Below, piece after piece: positions 11,006 through 23,132 of a DNA stretch of 64,000 nucleotides (the stretch's first letter is position 1; each line of letters opens with the position of its first letter). Origin of the DNA: Gigaspora rosea (Eukaryota; Glomeromycota; Glomeromycetes; Diversisporales; Gigasporaceae); assembly GCA_003550325.1 (NCBI GenBank), contig QKWP01000778.1, positions 147,430 to 211,429 on the forward strand. The letters are read 5' to 3'. A program made the translations under genes and the position numbers. The notes below the pieces were generated by a model, which ran no database searches, had not been told where the DNA came from, and saw nothing but the letters and a program-made list of their open reading frames with translations.

Positions 11006-12689
11006 ACTATTTTTTGATATCAGAAGAGGAACATGATGATCTTAATATTAGCAGCACTCAAATTCAGACCTCTGGTAAGTTTTGTTATATGTTAGCCGGA
11101 ATGATCTCTAACAAATATAATAGTTTTACTTAATACTAACCTGTAGTTTTTAGAATTTTTAGTGATGATTCTGATACAACCATATCAACTTACCAGTATA
11201 ACCTTCACGTAGGAGATCCTTTTGATGACTGGTTATCTGTTAATGCATTTATACACCAATATTGTCTTGAATGTGGTTTTGAATATCAAATTTTTTATAA
11301 TGATAAAGATCCGGACAATCCCTCCATTACTTACTGCAAGTCTTTTCGTTGCTCAGCAAGTGGAAAATATAAAGCTCAAAAAAGCATCGATCAGAATTCA
11401 TATCGTTTACGTGGTAATATGAAAACCAATTGTAAATGGCACTGTAATTTTACCTTTTCAAAAACAACTCAACAAATAACATGCACAACACTAAAAGATA
11501 GTCATAATCACGAATTAAATCCTATTCAAATAGCTGATATAATTCCTAGGTATCATCGTCTTAGTGATGAAATGATCAAAGAATTGAAGTTTCTTACTAG
11601 CTATAAAGTAGCACCAATCACACAGTTAGAGATACTTAAGAAAAAATATCCATATCATGTTTTTCATAAACAAGATGTTTATAACGCGATTTATAAGAAT
11701 TGTAATAGTAAAAACGAAATTATTTCCAATTCAGGTTTATTTCTTAATGCTCTTATTGAAAAAGTTCACGACGCAGACTGGAAAGTGTTTGTTCGGCATA
11801 CTGGTGATGAACATCGTTTGTTAGGTGTTTTTTTGGATATCTCCATCTCATCAAAATTTGTATCAGCAATTTCACGATGTTGTTTTAAACGACAATACAT
11901 GTAAAACTAATAAGTATAACATGTATTTGAGCGTCTTTATGATTAGGGATAATTATGGACGATTTTGAAATATAGCAAATGCCTTAGTTGAGGATGAAAT
12001 GGCATCGATATACAAATGGATTTTGCAATGTTTAATGAAGGCGACTGGTGATCCTTTTCCAAAATCATTTTGGACAGAATCTGATTCAGGTTTAATAAAT
12101 GCAGCTGCTCAGGTTTTTCCAATGACAAATCATTTTTATTGCCTTTTTCATATTTGGCAAAATATTATTAAGCATCTTAAAACCAAGTTAGGTGCAAATT
12201 TTCAATCGTTTAGCCATGCATTTTACTCATGTCGAAATGCATTAAGTGTGGAATTATTTAACCAGCAATGGGAATTTATGTTAAAGTCATTTCCGGAATG
12301 TTATAACTATATGACTAGAGCATTATATAATAATCGAATAAGTTGGGCCAGGTCTTTTACACCATTTCAGTTCAACGCTAGCATACAGAGCACCCAAAGT
12401 GTCGAATCATTTAATGGTATCATAAAAAAGGCATTAAATAGTGCTAGTACACTTTGTGATGTTGAAAAGATAATTAATAAAAGACACAAATGAATCTCAG
12501 TATTGTAAACTAATCGATCTCAAGGATCAATATATGACTATTGGACTTCCACATATTTCATCCCAATTTTTTTCAAGTGTTGATGCGGTTCTTGTTCAGT
12601 TTTTAACACCGCCTGTACTATCGTGGCAACGATTTCAAATATTCCAATCATTTACTTATGAAGGTTTATTAGTTTTATTTCCTATTGAG

Positions 12690-13413
12690 GTAAAGTGATT
12701 TTACATTTATGCTTATTAATTAAGTATGTACAGTATATGTTATATTATCCCTTAGATTGTAGTAAAACACAGGCAAATTTGCCTGCGTTTTTGCACTTTT
12801 TTAGCTCTGATTTACTTTTTTAAAATGCTAAAATAATTAAATAAAACTTTGTACAATTATATTTGAAAATAAGGATTACTTTTTTGCAAAATTAGTTTTT
12901 ATATTATAAGAAAATAAATTATAGTTACATATAAGCTAAAAATAGATAATTTTAAGAAAAAATTTTTTTAAAAAATTTTATTACAATTTTTCTGCGATCT
13001 TATTTAGTTTTAGTTTTAGAACTATAGTTCTTAAGACAATATTGTAGTTTATATAAAGGATGACAACTTTCATTATTGCAACTTTAATGATTTACTTGTA
13101 AAAATTAAGACTTGTATTAGAAGTAAAGATTTTTTTTATAGACGGGAACATATAAAATTTGAAAAAATCTAAAGAAAAATTTTAATAGTAAAAATGCCAA
13201 TACAAGAACTTTAAACATTTATTATATTAAAGTTTTCTAATGATTTTAAAAAAATTTTATAACAAAGTTACTAAAACAAAACTTAAAAATATTTTTTACT
13301 TAGAAAAGATATGGCTAAAATCAATATTTAAAATTTTATTAAAAATTTTAAAATACGCAGGCAAATTTGCCTGTGTTACAATCTAAGGGATACCATTACA
13401 CTTATTTCTATAG
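12690..13413 (+). other. Intron of the MULE gene, expanded by a MITE
   Basis: GTAAAG at 12690 and TTTCTATAG ending at 13413 join codons for FPIE and ISELETIND in phase 0. Total length is 724 bp, of which 643 bp is the inserted MITE. Removing the MITE and one TA leaves an intron of about 79 bp, a normal fungal size. Confidence 0.75.
12748..13390. mobile_element. MITE, 643 bp, TA target duplication (Tc1/mariner type)
   Basis: Terminal inverted repeats: TCCCTTAGATTGTA then ACACAGGCAAATTTGCCTGC at the left, and the complement at the right (13345-13390), about 40 bp with one small indel. TA is present on both sides (12746-12747 and 13391-13392). The interior is AT-rich without an open frame. A TA duplication and this structure fit a non-autonomous Tc1/mariner relative. 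Confidence 0.85.
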
Positions 13414-14355
13414 ATTTCCGAATTGGAAACTATTAATGATAATTTTATAGAAGATGTGTTGGATGAACCGCAAGCAACTTTACAATCTCTTTTAAGTAGT
13501 ACAGAAATTAAAAATATAATTGAAACTTGGAGAATTCGTCGTATAGGTGGACTTTCAAGTAAAGAAAATTTGGTAGCACTATTTGCTAATGGGACCCATA
13601 TTTGTACTTGTATGGAAACTGTTACAAAAGGCATAATCTGTTGGCATTTCTGGCGTGTTATGCTTTATTCACATTTCGCAAGATTTCATATAAATATTAT
13701 ACCCATCAGATGGTATAAAGACAAGATTCATACTAAATTAGACTTTAATATTAAAAACTCTCCTGTACTTTCTGCATTAGAATCACCTTCTAATAGTTCT
13801 TTTCAAATAACCTCTGTTTTTCAAAGTATACAAAATTTCAATAAATCCGATTATAATGAAGTTGATCACAAACATATCTCACAGAGAAATTGATATGGAA
13901 TTGCTTTTTCAACAGCAAAAACAGCTATTAACATTGCTTTAGAAAATAATAAAAATGCTGAATTGGTTCGGTTACTAAAAGATTTTATTACAGCAAGTCA
14001 AAAAGAACATAAAGATGATATTGACAAAGCTAAAGAAAGTATTAGTGCTGAAAATTATAACTCTAAACAGGATCAGAATACTAGCGATATAATTTCATTA
14101 CAGCAGCATTTAATTGATCAGATTACCAGTCCTAACGTTACCAAAATTCGTGGTGCTCCTCGTAAAAAAAGAATTAAAGCTGTTACGGAAATATCAAAAG
14201 GAAACATATTTAACGAAATTACGAATACTGTTCAAGAAGCTGATCATGATGAAACAAGCTCAAAACAGCAACGCAAGTGTTTGTTATGCAAAAAGCCAGG
14301 TCATTATCAGAAGAAATGTCCATCGATTAATATAATAAATAAAGAAAATAAATAA

Positions 14356-14987
14356 TCTAATGTATTGCATGTAATTGCTTATTTACTGATACTTTAATAC
14401 ATTAAACTTATACAAGGTGCATATAATAGAATTAATTTATATGCTGTATTAGCCAAAGCGTGATGTAATTAATAATTATTCAAGTTGATTATTTCAATAA
14501 AGTTATTGGCCCTAACGGTTAGGGTAAGGGTGTTAATTATAAAAGTATTAATTGGGATGAGGGCTTAGTATCATAAGCGAAGCGGAGGCGATAGCCGTAG
14601 CGTAGCGTTAAGAAGTATTAAATTAAGTTTATTCTTTATTTACTATTTAGCATATATGTGACAAATAAGGTGTGATAAATAATTTGCAACTATATTAATT
14701 AGCTATTATTTGTCACATCTATTAAATTGTCATATGTATACTAAATTAACAGGCCTGTGTAACATGATATAATTCACGTGATCCGGTGAAATTCACCCCC
14801 GGTGAGTGTTAAAATTTTTCTTTATTTTATTTCGCGCTTTGTGAATAATACTGTATAATAATGTAATATATAATAAATTATGTAATATTAATTAAAATGT
14901 ATATTTAATAAATGTAAAATATAATGTATAATAATAATAAATAAATAAAATTTTATATTAAATTGCGTAAATTTGTAAAGATTATAA
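14356..14987. other. Non-coding; short hairpin and GC-rich repeat
   Basis: No gene found. A hairpin TGTGACAAATAA / TTATTTGTCACA spans about 14657-14720. A GC-rich motif AGCGGAGGCGATAGCCGTAG occurs at about 14580-14600, next to a CCCTAACGGTTAGGG run, and recurs at 15968-15990. Confidence 0.5.
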
Positions 14988-15119
14988 CTAATTTTCACCC
15001 TAGGTGATATCATCTATGTCGGGTGATCGTCATTGTTTACATAATCACACTAGTTACATAACATCAAATTTATAAGTATTTTTTTTTACAGTATTTCTAT
15101 TTTTTTACCGTAGTTGCTT

Positions 15120-15680
15120 TTAGTTTATTGTTAGTATTAACTTTCGCTTTCTTGGCTTTTAGATAACGGTTTTGTCATTGCTGGTGTCATTAGTTGGTAT
15201 CGTCGTTAGTTGGTATCATCGCTTTGGTGTCATCATTGCTTTGGTGTTGTTGTTGCTTGGTGTCATTGCTTCGGTATCATATAGTTAAAATGCATTTACT
15301 TTTGAACATTTTTTTTTTAGTGTCATGTCTTTCTTGGTCATCGTTTGTTGGTGGCACTTGTTGCTTCATTTATGCAATTGCATTGCTTGCTGTGCCGTTA
15401 GTTAGTGGTTAAATCGTTAGAGTATAGTTACAATGCTTTTACCTTTGAGCTTTTTTTTTTAGTTTGTGGCATTTCACTTTTGGTATGTTTTTTTTTTTAG
15501 TGCCGCGTCGTTGTTTTTTGGTGCCTTAAATTTTCTTGGCCGTCGTTGTGTTGTGGCACTTAGTAGTGCTTCGTTTTCTTGGCTTTTAGATAACGGTTTT
15601 GATGTTTTTCATTGTTGATGTACGTTGCTAGTGTCATTAGTTGGTATCGTTGCTTTGGTGTCATCACTACGGTACTGATT
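15120..15680. repeat. Degenerate TTGGTGTCATCGTTG-type simple repeat
   Basis: Many imperfect copies of TTGGTATCGTCG / TTTGGTGTCATCA. A related stretch lies at 53440-53660. On the opposite strand it would read as an Asp/Thr/Asn-rich repeat, reminiscent of the MULE exon 1 repeat, but stops are frequent. Confidence 0.5.
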
Positions 15681-15897
15681 CTTACATAACTTCGGTACAA
15701 GGTTTTTTTTAATATCGGCTGATGATGAAATTTTGGTTTATTTTGATATGTTTTGTCCTATAGGGTTAGAATTAGGGTATGGGTTAAGATTAGTGCTAGT
15801 TAGATAATATACTGATATAGTTCAAGTTCGATTTATTTAATAAAAAAAATTTTTTTCAACTTATTGTCCAAAATTGACGTAACAAAAAAATTAATGT

Positions 15898-15962
15898 TAG
15901 GATTTGGGTTAGGGTTAGGGTTAGGTTTGGGTTAAGTTTAGGGTTAGGGTATGGGTTAGGAT
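15898..15962. repeat. Interstitial telomere-like TTAGGG tract
   Basis: Successive GTTAGGG/GTTTGGG/GTTAAG variants. Similar short tracts occur at 29221-29245, 29313-29338 and 57164-57190, each inside a foldback or hAT-like element. Confidence 0.7.
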
Positions 15963-16204
15963 AAAGGAGCGGAGCGGAGGCGATAGCCGTAGCGAGCAAC
16001 TAATTTTTATAATAAATGCAAAGCGATCATTTTAATTTTTTTTCTGATTTTAATTGGCCAGCTGCTGATTAAAGATCACGTGAACAGAAATTCGATCTTA
16101 CGTCCAGGTATGTTCTCGTACTTTGGACCAACTCCTGACGCAACTCCCGATCCGACTTCTGATCTGACTTCCAACTAGGTGATATCACCTAGGGTGAAAG
16201 TTAG

Positions 16205-17352
16205 CAACAGTCATTTGTAAAATATTGCGAAAAACCTATAAAAAGTATAATTATATAAATATATATATTGTTTATTTATTTTTTAAAAAATTTAGAAAAT
16301 TTGTGAAAATATGCAAAATATTGCGAAATATTTCCAGTTTTCACAAGTTTTTTGTTCGTAATACCTCATAGTTTTACGCATTTTTTTATTAGTTTTCAAC
16401 TAATTACGTTTCGCTATATTTCAAATTTACTATGCCGTAAATGTTCGTAATTATTACACTTTCGTAATACTCTAAAGTTACTTAGTATAAACTTTCGTAA
16501 TTATTACCCCTACGTAATACTCCAAACTAATCATAAGTTTTTTGTAAGTTTACCCTCGCGTAAAAACTTATGGAAGTTTACGCATATTTTTTTTTGCTAA
16601 TGTAGATACTGTGCCAAAATTGGACTATGTTTTAAAATAATCGTTAAAATGTGAATCACATGATTGAGTAATCAGATTTGGGTGATTTTGGTGTTATTTG
16701 ATTCGTCTCAATGAGATGAATTGAATAGTACCAAAATCATTTGATTCTGATTGATATGGTACGTGGTATTCATTGTAGAACTTAGGTGCCAAATTAGACA
16801 TTTCTAATTATTAATTGTTTATAGAATACAAAACTTTGTCGATCTTAGGATCCTGTGATTAGAATTTAGGGCTTGTTAGAATCGTCTCACTGAGGTGAAC
16901 ATTTGGTAGTTAAATCATTAGAAATGGACTGGTGGATCAAAAGTTATTCAATATTAAAAATTATAAATATATAATAATATATACTAGGAAAACAAATACC
17001 TGTTAGTATCTGAAGCCAAGAATAAACATGGGCTGATCTGTGTCAATCTCTATATCTAATTGGCTGCACGTGACTGAAATCCAACACAAAATTGTGTTCA
17101 TTGCTGTACTATAGAGTTCTCGCTACGTTTCTGACAATAAATATATATTAATATATATTATATATATTATATTATATATAGAACCTGATAATTGCTCTAC
17201 TCCCTATCTCCTAAAAAATCAGATGATAAATGGCGCTCCTCTAATTGAAATTTAATTTTTGTTTTTATGAAAATTATTTTGATTTACATATAATATGAGT
17301 TTTCATATTACTGGTATTGAACACCACAGGTACAATATATAATTTTTGTATA
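16205..17352. other. Non-coding with half-copy of a foldback family and short repeats
   Basis: Contains CGTAATA-rich DNA at 16360-16560. A single half-copy (16797-16960) of the foldback family is centred on GGATCCTGTGATT…GGTAGTTAAATCAT…GATCAAAAGTTATT. A short segment at 17181-17229 resembles that at 1497 and 55685. No gene seen. Confidence 0.6.
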
Positions 17353-17544
17353 TTTTTTTTTTTTGGCTTTGACAGTCTCGTCAGTGCTTTATTTTATATA
17401 ATATTATTATAATACTTAAATACAATATTACAAATTTACTATACTACAAATAAAAAGCCCGGCATCATCCAGTTGCTTCGTGAGTACCTAGATGCGACCT
17501 GTCGCACTGGCTTATGGATAAGCCAGGTTTCTGTGTCAGCTCTG

Positions 17545-20351
17545 TCAAGAACCAAACCATAGTGGCTTGAAACCACTTTTAATATAATCCTCAATTGCCT
17601 TTGTCCAAAGAGAATCAACTTCTCTTTTTCTTGATACTTTGGTATTACCTTCCTTAGCAATATTTCGCTTTGGACCAACTAGCGCCGCAGCATTCTTCTT
17701 TTTGTCTTTGCCTGAAGGAAAAGACCTTTTCATGCTCCTTGTGATTCCTGATCTCTTTTCCCACTCTGCGACCTTTGTACATCTTTCTCTCCAGATAGAG
17801 TCATGAAAGCCGTTTCGTATTGAAAAAAGAAAAATTTTAATAACGATCTTGAGATTCCTTCGCCTAATTCCTCTGGTCTCCAACTCTTTAAAGATACTTT
17901 CTGGAAGCAGCCCCTTGGCTAGGTATACTCTAAGCAAAGCTTTCTCCCTATCGCTAAGCTTCATACCAAAAAGGATTTCTCTAAAGTCTCTTAAAGGCAC
18001 CAGACTTCTTTCATCCATTGAGAGTTCCTTCCAAGCAACCTCTGAGGCCACTGTCTCAATATTCCGCCATGTCGCCCTTAGGCTCTTGCACACCGCTAAG
18101 TGTTCAAGAGTTTCCGGCACATTATCACTGCATAGCTTACAGCTGATATCCTTGTAAATTTCTGGTCTTCGTCTGCCTAACTCCTGCAATAATGGTAGCT
18201 CATCACACAGAACCTTCAGCCAAAATGCTAAACGTTTACCCCTTGCTATTGAGTTACATTTTACTCCTGATAGTTCTTTCAGGTGTGACCAAAATAATTG
18301 CCAATGAAATAGCTCCTTACTATCTTCTTCTCGCTCTAGACTTTTGTAAGTACCTGAGGCCTTCCATTCCGCACCGAGTTGGGTATTTTGTATTCTTTTA
18401 ATAAAAGATCTTATTCTCGTTTCCACTACGTAGTTTTTCCAACTCAGGTTGCAAGTTAACCAGTCATTCGTTTCTGGTATGATATCTACTATTGTACCCT
18501 GTCTGGCTCCCTTCTTCGCGAGAAAATCCGCCCTGTCATTCTAGCAATTGTTGTCATGGCTTTTGACTTTAATAAGCTCTAATTTAATCTGTTTCATTCG
18601 CAATAGGTCCTGAATCTTCATCTGTACATCGTAATTCTTGACTTTACACCATCTCGAGATCGCATCTAGGTATCTTTTCCCACCTCTTATACATTCAATT
18701 GCAACAGCACTATCTGTATGAATTAAAACTATACTATTAATAGGGACCGTTAACAAAACTAGCCAAATAGCTACTAATTCCGGCTTCGAAGATGAAGGCC
18801 AGTTTTCTAATTTGGCAAAACCCTCCAAAAAACTCCTTGACCCTTCTCTATCTGTCTGTAACCAACCTGCACCCATAACTGACATACCCTCCTCTTTAAA
18901 TAAAGAACCGTTTGTATAGAATATAAATTCACTCTTCTCTTGACCTAGATTAAGTCTAAGCTGTTCACCTAATAAATCTCTTAAACTAGGTTCAAATCTC
19001 TGCTTATTCAATATTTCTAGTTCTCTTTGCTCTACTGGTTTTAATTGCACCAGCTCTTCGCCAGCTCTCAAGGCAAGTTCCTTTTTAACTTCACTCCTTT
19101 TCTCTATAAAGTCCTCAAAAACAGGAACTATTTTTTTGCTTGACTTAAGTGTCAGTCTCGGAAGCTGGGTAACGATATCTTCTTTACATACCCACTTCGT
19201 ACACTTGAGCTTCTTGTTACCTTGTTCATCTTGGCAGTTACATTCCAAAAAGGACATCTCACTGTTTTCAAAATTTATACTATAACCCTTATGCTCTGCA
19301 AGAACTCTTTTTTCTCCCTTCTTGATAACTCTGTGCACTTCACCTGGGTTCTCCTTATCTTGAAGCCATATCCACTCTTTGCGTCTAACATTACTAGAGA
19401 TTAAGCTCTGATTCATAGCAAGCCTTGGAATTTCCTGTGAGCAAACCGTAAACTCTCTTTTTAATGCTCTTTCCCTATTGTTTTGGAGAACCTCCCCCTC
19501 AACTACAGCAAACCATTTCGCTTTTCTTCCTTTTCTACTAGAACCCCGTGCCAGCATAAGTTGCTGCCATGATATTAGGCTTTTCCTGTCCTTGGTGATG
19601 AGCTGATTAAGATAAAAGATATTGTGTTTTTTGAGCTCTTTAGTTAGGCCTAATGCGTCTGCCTTTTTTAACAGAGCTCTAATTGTGACACCCGACCCTG
19701 CAAAGTTCCACTTCTCATTATTGAAATGAAAGTTCATCCCTAGCTCTTTTGCCTTAAGTAGAACCAGACATGACAAATTACTTTTCCATGATCTGTACAG
19801 CTCCTGCAAAGTAGTATCATCTTCTATTTCTTTTGTTAGACCGGCGTTGAGGAAACCCTGTTTAATTCTAATTCTTGCAAGACCGGCCTGAGGGTCCTCT
19901 TGGTTCACTTGCTTATATAAAGCTACAATTTGCCTAGCTGCCAGTTTATGATCGAGACGTTGACAGCCACCAAGGTCCTTGTGCGTAATAACAAAATTGC
20001 CTACGGACCTTTTAACTCCAATTTTGTGTTTAACAAGTTTCAGAAAGGGCTGTTGTATTTTCTTCAGATTCTCTGGTGATAATCTGGAGACCTGGAGCAT
20101 ATATGTCAGCTTCGGTAAAAGGAACATATTATTAATATAAGCACATTGGCTAGGTGTAATATACTTTTTTTGGGGAGCCAATGTAGCCTGACGCACTGTT
20201 CCTTTTGCTCTATTCGTAACTAGCGTTTCTTTTAGATTGTTTTCTAACCATACCCCTAGCATTCTTATGAGAGATTGATTATCTTTGGGTCTAACCACAT
20301 CCTTATTAACTTGAATGCACTTCTCCTCCTTCTTTAAATTAGAGTTCCATA
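17545..20351 (-). pseudogene. LINE ORF2 C-terminal part: connection, RNase H, zinc knuckle, one amber stop
   Basis: One frame is open from about 20298 to 17545 except for a single TAG at 18541-18543. It covers the RT thumb, a long connection, an RNase H domain and a C-terminal knuckle CKLCSDNVPETLEHLAVC (about 18090-18145). RNase H signatures: YTNGS (about 18905-18920), SSKPELVAIW (about 18770-18800), HTDSAVAI (about 18700-18720), and KVKSHDNNC-stop-NDRADFLAKKG around the TAG. The first carboxylate is Asn here too, as in + strand copy 1. The amber stop falls a few residues from the place where copy 1 has its TAG. Confidence 0.85.
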
Positions 20352-21460
20352 CTAGTAACTTGGATTTACTTCCATATTATTAATTTGATAGAATTCTTCT
20401 GCAATACGTAGAATTTGAGTCATTTCTTCTTTATTTTTAGCGATCCAAGAGGTGTCGTCCGCAAAGGCAATAACTGTTTGCCTATGTACGTGTTTGCAGT
20501 ATGAGTTCCTGGACAAATCTGTCGGCTCCTGGACCTCTACTATATAATCTAGATTTTTTTCCTTTGAACTCTCACCAAAAGAGGGTCGTAAAAGATGCGC
20601 CATGCTAAAGGAGAGATCACCTCCCCTTGATCTATTCCATCTTTAACTGTAATCGCTTCAGAGAGACCCACACCTGTTATAACTCTAAACTTCCTGCTTT
20701 CAAACAAGTTTATAATGAAATGAATTGTTCTTTCCGGGACCTTGATTCTTTGGAGGGCTAACTCTAACATTTCATGTGACACCGAATCAAATGCTTTCCA
20801 CATGTCCTGGAACAGTACCCAAATCTCCTTCGACTTCTCCTTGGCCTCTTCTAACATTGCGTTTATGAGCTGTATTGGGTACTCTGTCGATGATCCCAAG
20901 AGTGCTGCGAAATTTGCTTCCTTCAGAATAGACCTTTCGACCAAAATTTTTGAGAGCCTCTTTGTGATCACTTTAGTAATGCACTTTCTAAAAGATTCTA
21001 GTAGTGCTATTGGCCTAATGTTGTTAAGGCAGTGCCCCCAATCCTCATTCTTCGGAATGGGGTAAAATTGGGCCAATTTCCATTTGACTGGGATTTTGGC
21101 CTCCATTATACACCTATTTGCAAAAATTCTAAAAATGTTCTGGACCCTATTATCAGCATTCTTAATTAACGTATAACTAATTTTTGAGGCCCCAGGAGCT
21201 GAGTTTGTTTTAACTTCTTTCAGAGTATTTTCCCACTCTTCTTCGGATATGTCTAGATCCATACTTGAGTACCAATTATCTTTAATTGATTCAATTGGCT
21301 TATAAATCTCAACTCATTCCTTAGTCATCTTATCCTTTCTAATTTCTCTCCTTTTGAACTGCTTTAGGAAATGTTTGTTTGCTTCCTCAAATACCTCACT
21401 CGCGTTGTTTACTAATGCCTTAGAACCCTCTCTCTCGACTATAAGTCTATCTATTGAAAT
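20352..21460 (-). pseudogene. LINE ORF2 reverse transcriptase domain, broken
   Basis: After TGA 21461-21463 the same frame continues; a second TGA lies near 21313-21315. RT motifs follow: NNIRPIALLESFRK (about 21000-21040), motif A QDMWKAFDSVS (about 20780-20815), motif B GIDQGEVISPLAWRIFYDPLL (about 20580-20645). The frame then slips at a T7 run (20554-20560 on +) and motif C AFADDTSWIA appears near 20450-20480 in the next frame. Another slip near 20366 follows MEVNPS. The catalytic residues of motifs A and C are all present (Asp in A; ADD in C). Family role: target-primed reverse transcription. Confidence 0.85.
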
Positions 21461-23132
21461 TCAACTGAAAGGTTTGTCAAGGAGGCTTGACAGCATTTTT
21501 CCTTGCTCTCTAAGGATTCTTCCGCATCTTTTGTCGGTATTTAATCTAATTGATTCATGTGCTGAGCCTTTCCTTTCTTTCAACCATCTACTCTTTAATA
21601 GTTTCCACCAGCCCTTGGTATCTGTGAACCAATCATCCGAAATTGCCTGTTGAGCCAATAGTATATTTGTTTCATACTTCTCGTTTATTACCTGCAAGGT
21701 ATGGTTCACTTCAATAAGGTCTTTGACATCATAGCCTCTCCCTTTATTTAGTAGTTTTCTCGCCTTTCTCAAAATTTTACTAATTTTCACGATATCTGAG
21801 CATATATTTTCTTGCGCCCTTGCATTTTTCTTCCTATTCTGAGGATAATTATAAATTTTCTTCTTTGGAATGTTCTTATTTGCCACATAAATGATGCTGT
21901 TTTCTATTGAATCCCATACTTCATCCAATGTACAGGACTTAGGATTTTCTTGAGCAGTTTCGTTAATTAATCGTTTGATACTTGGTTTATTGCACAAATA
22001 CTGGTAGAGGTCTTCTTTATATTTCTGCCAGTTCTCTTGTGAGGCCTTGTCGTACTTATATACTGTTCTAGTGATCTTCTTTTTATGCACTTCTGCAGCA
22101 CTAATTCTACCAAGTAACTCTTCAACTTGCATTTCCGCATCAATTAATGCATGATCACTGCAAGTAACATAGTCCATGCTATGAATTTCTGCGTGTCTGT
22201 CAGACCCTCTGACAGCCAAATCTGATCGATTCTGGTTTTAGACCTGCAATTGGACCAAGTATATGCCCTTGATATCGGGTTCAACCGGCGAAAAGCATCC
22301 TTAAAGCCTTGATCTAACAACCAGCTATGTAGAGGTAATCTTTTTTTGCATGGGTTTTCTGCTGCCCCCATTTGTCTAGTGCGGGATCCAGAATGTGGTT
22401 GAAATCACCCATTATAATAAACTGTGTTTTGACAGTTCTCTTCATGTACCTCTTGACAATTTCTTGTTGAACCCGTTTGATTTTATCTTTATCATTCGGA
22501 GGTAAATAGACCGTAATAATAACTATTTCTAGTTGTCTAAAATAAAAAACTGCTTCAATCATAAATTCATATATCTAACCACTTGATCTAAATGTTTTTC
22601 CCAATCCTTTCTCACAAGGAAACCAACTCCCGAACCCTTTTTCTTGTTTGCATCACTACTCGACCAGAAACCATTGTAATTCGCCAAATTCCTTGTTAAG
22701 AAATAACCTTCTTTAGCTAACACATTTGACTCAACAAGCCCTATAACCGCATAGTCCCTTGTTTCTATCCATTTTCCAAGCATTTCTAACTGTATCCATT
22801 TGAATTTTTGATTCCATTAATATTATGACTTGCTACCTTAAATATGATTTCTTCACCATCTTTGAAACGCTTCAGAATGCTGGCAGTCCCTATCTTGTTG
22901 GACTCTAGCCTACCTACTTCAGAACCCTCTCCTTCTGCTTCTAAATATGTTGGCCTAAATTCTTTTTGTTTTTTAAAAAATTCAAGTTCACTTTTAAGAA
23001 AACTATCTATTTCGAAACCCTCCTTGTGTATTGTACTTTGAGAAGATACTGCATTAACTTGCGCTATTGGTGTTTTATTTTAGGAGGGTGCAGGATCTTC
23101 TCTTTTTCCTTTGAGATGCCTGGGGCGCCGTT
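21461..23132 (-). pseudogene. LINE ORF2 N-terminal part: APE-type endonuclease, broken
   Basis: The frame is open directly after the ORF1 stop (23133-23135), in the same frame and without a Met, running through about 100 codons to VASHNINGIK, the usual start of an APE endonuclease, and ending at TAG 22786-22788. Further motifs, each in a different frame: VIGLVESN (about 22750), MGDFNHIL (about 22415), YTWSNCRSKTRIDQIW (about 22220-22265) and SDHALID (about 22140-22160). Together these give the Asn, Glu, Asp-x-Asn and Ser-Asp-His signature of the family. Frame changes fall near 22790, 22560, 22340 and 22190. From 22219 the frame stays open to TGA at 21461-21463. Confidence 0.8.

Larger units (their letters stand above)
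10633..14355 (+). pseudogene. MULE (Mutator-like) transposase, FAR1 type, decayed
   Basis: Exon 1 (10633 to about 11074) encodes an Asn/Met/Asp-rich N terminus. A short intron (GTAAGT at 11075; likely end near 11146, after TACTAAC) leads to a FAR1/WRKY-GCM1-type DNA-binding domain with C…C…HNH (about 11250-11520). The MULE core follows: LNDNTCKTNKYNM (first Asp, about 11890-11930), FWTESDSGLINAA (second Asp, about 12070) and STQSVESFNG (Glu, about 12390-12420). A second intron, 12690-13413, holds a MITE. Then come a SWIM finger (CTC…CWH, about 13605-13645) and a CCHC knuckle CLLCKKPGHYQKKCP (about 14279-14323). Breaks: a frame change at the T7 run near 11826-11832, TGA about 11966, a frame change near 12487, TGA at 13891-13893. 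Cut-and-paste DNA transposase family; this copy is inactive. Confidence 0.85.
14988..16204. mobile_element. Possible inverted-repeat element with telomere-like tracts
   Basis: CTAATTTTCACCCTAGGTGA at 14988 and its near complement TCACCTAGGGTGAAAGTTAG ending at 16204 face each other. Between them are TTGGTGTCATCG-type degenerate repeats (15120-15680) and a TTAGGG-like run (15898-15962) followed by the GC-rich motif. No open frame or target duplication seen. Boundaries are tentative. Confidence 0.4.

Noticed and set aside
15898-15962. True telomere or chromosome end
   Set aside because: The TTAGGG units are degenerate and short, and ordinary sequence continues on both sides.
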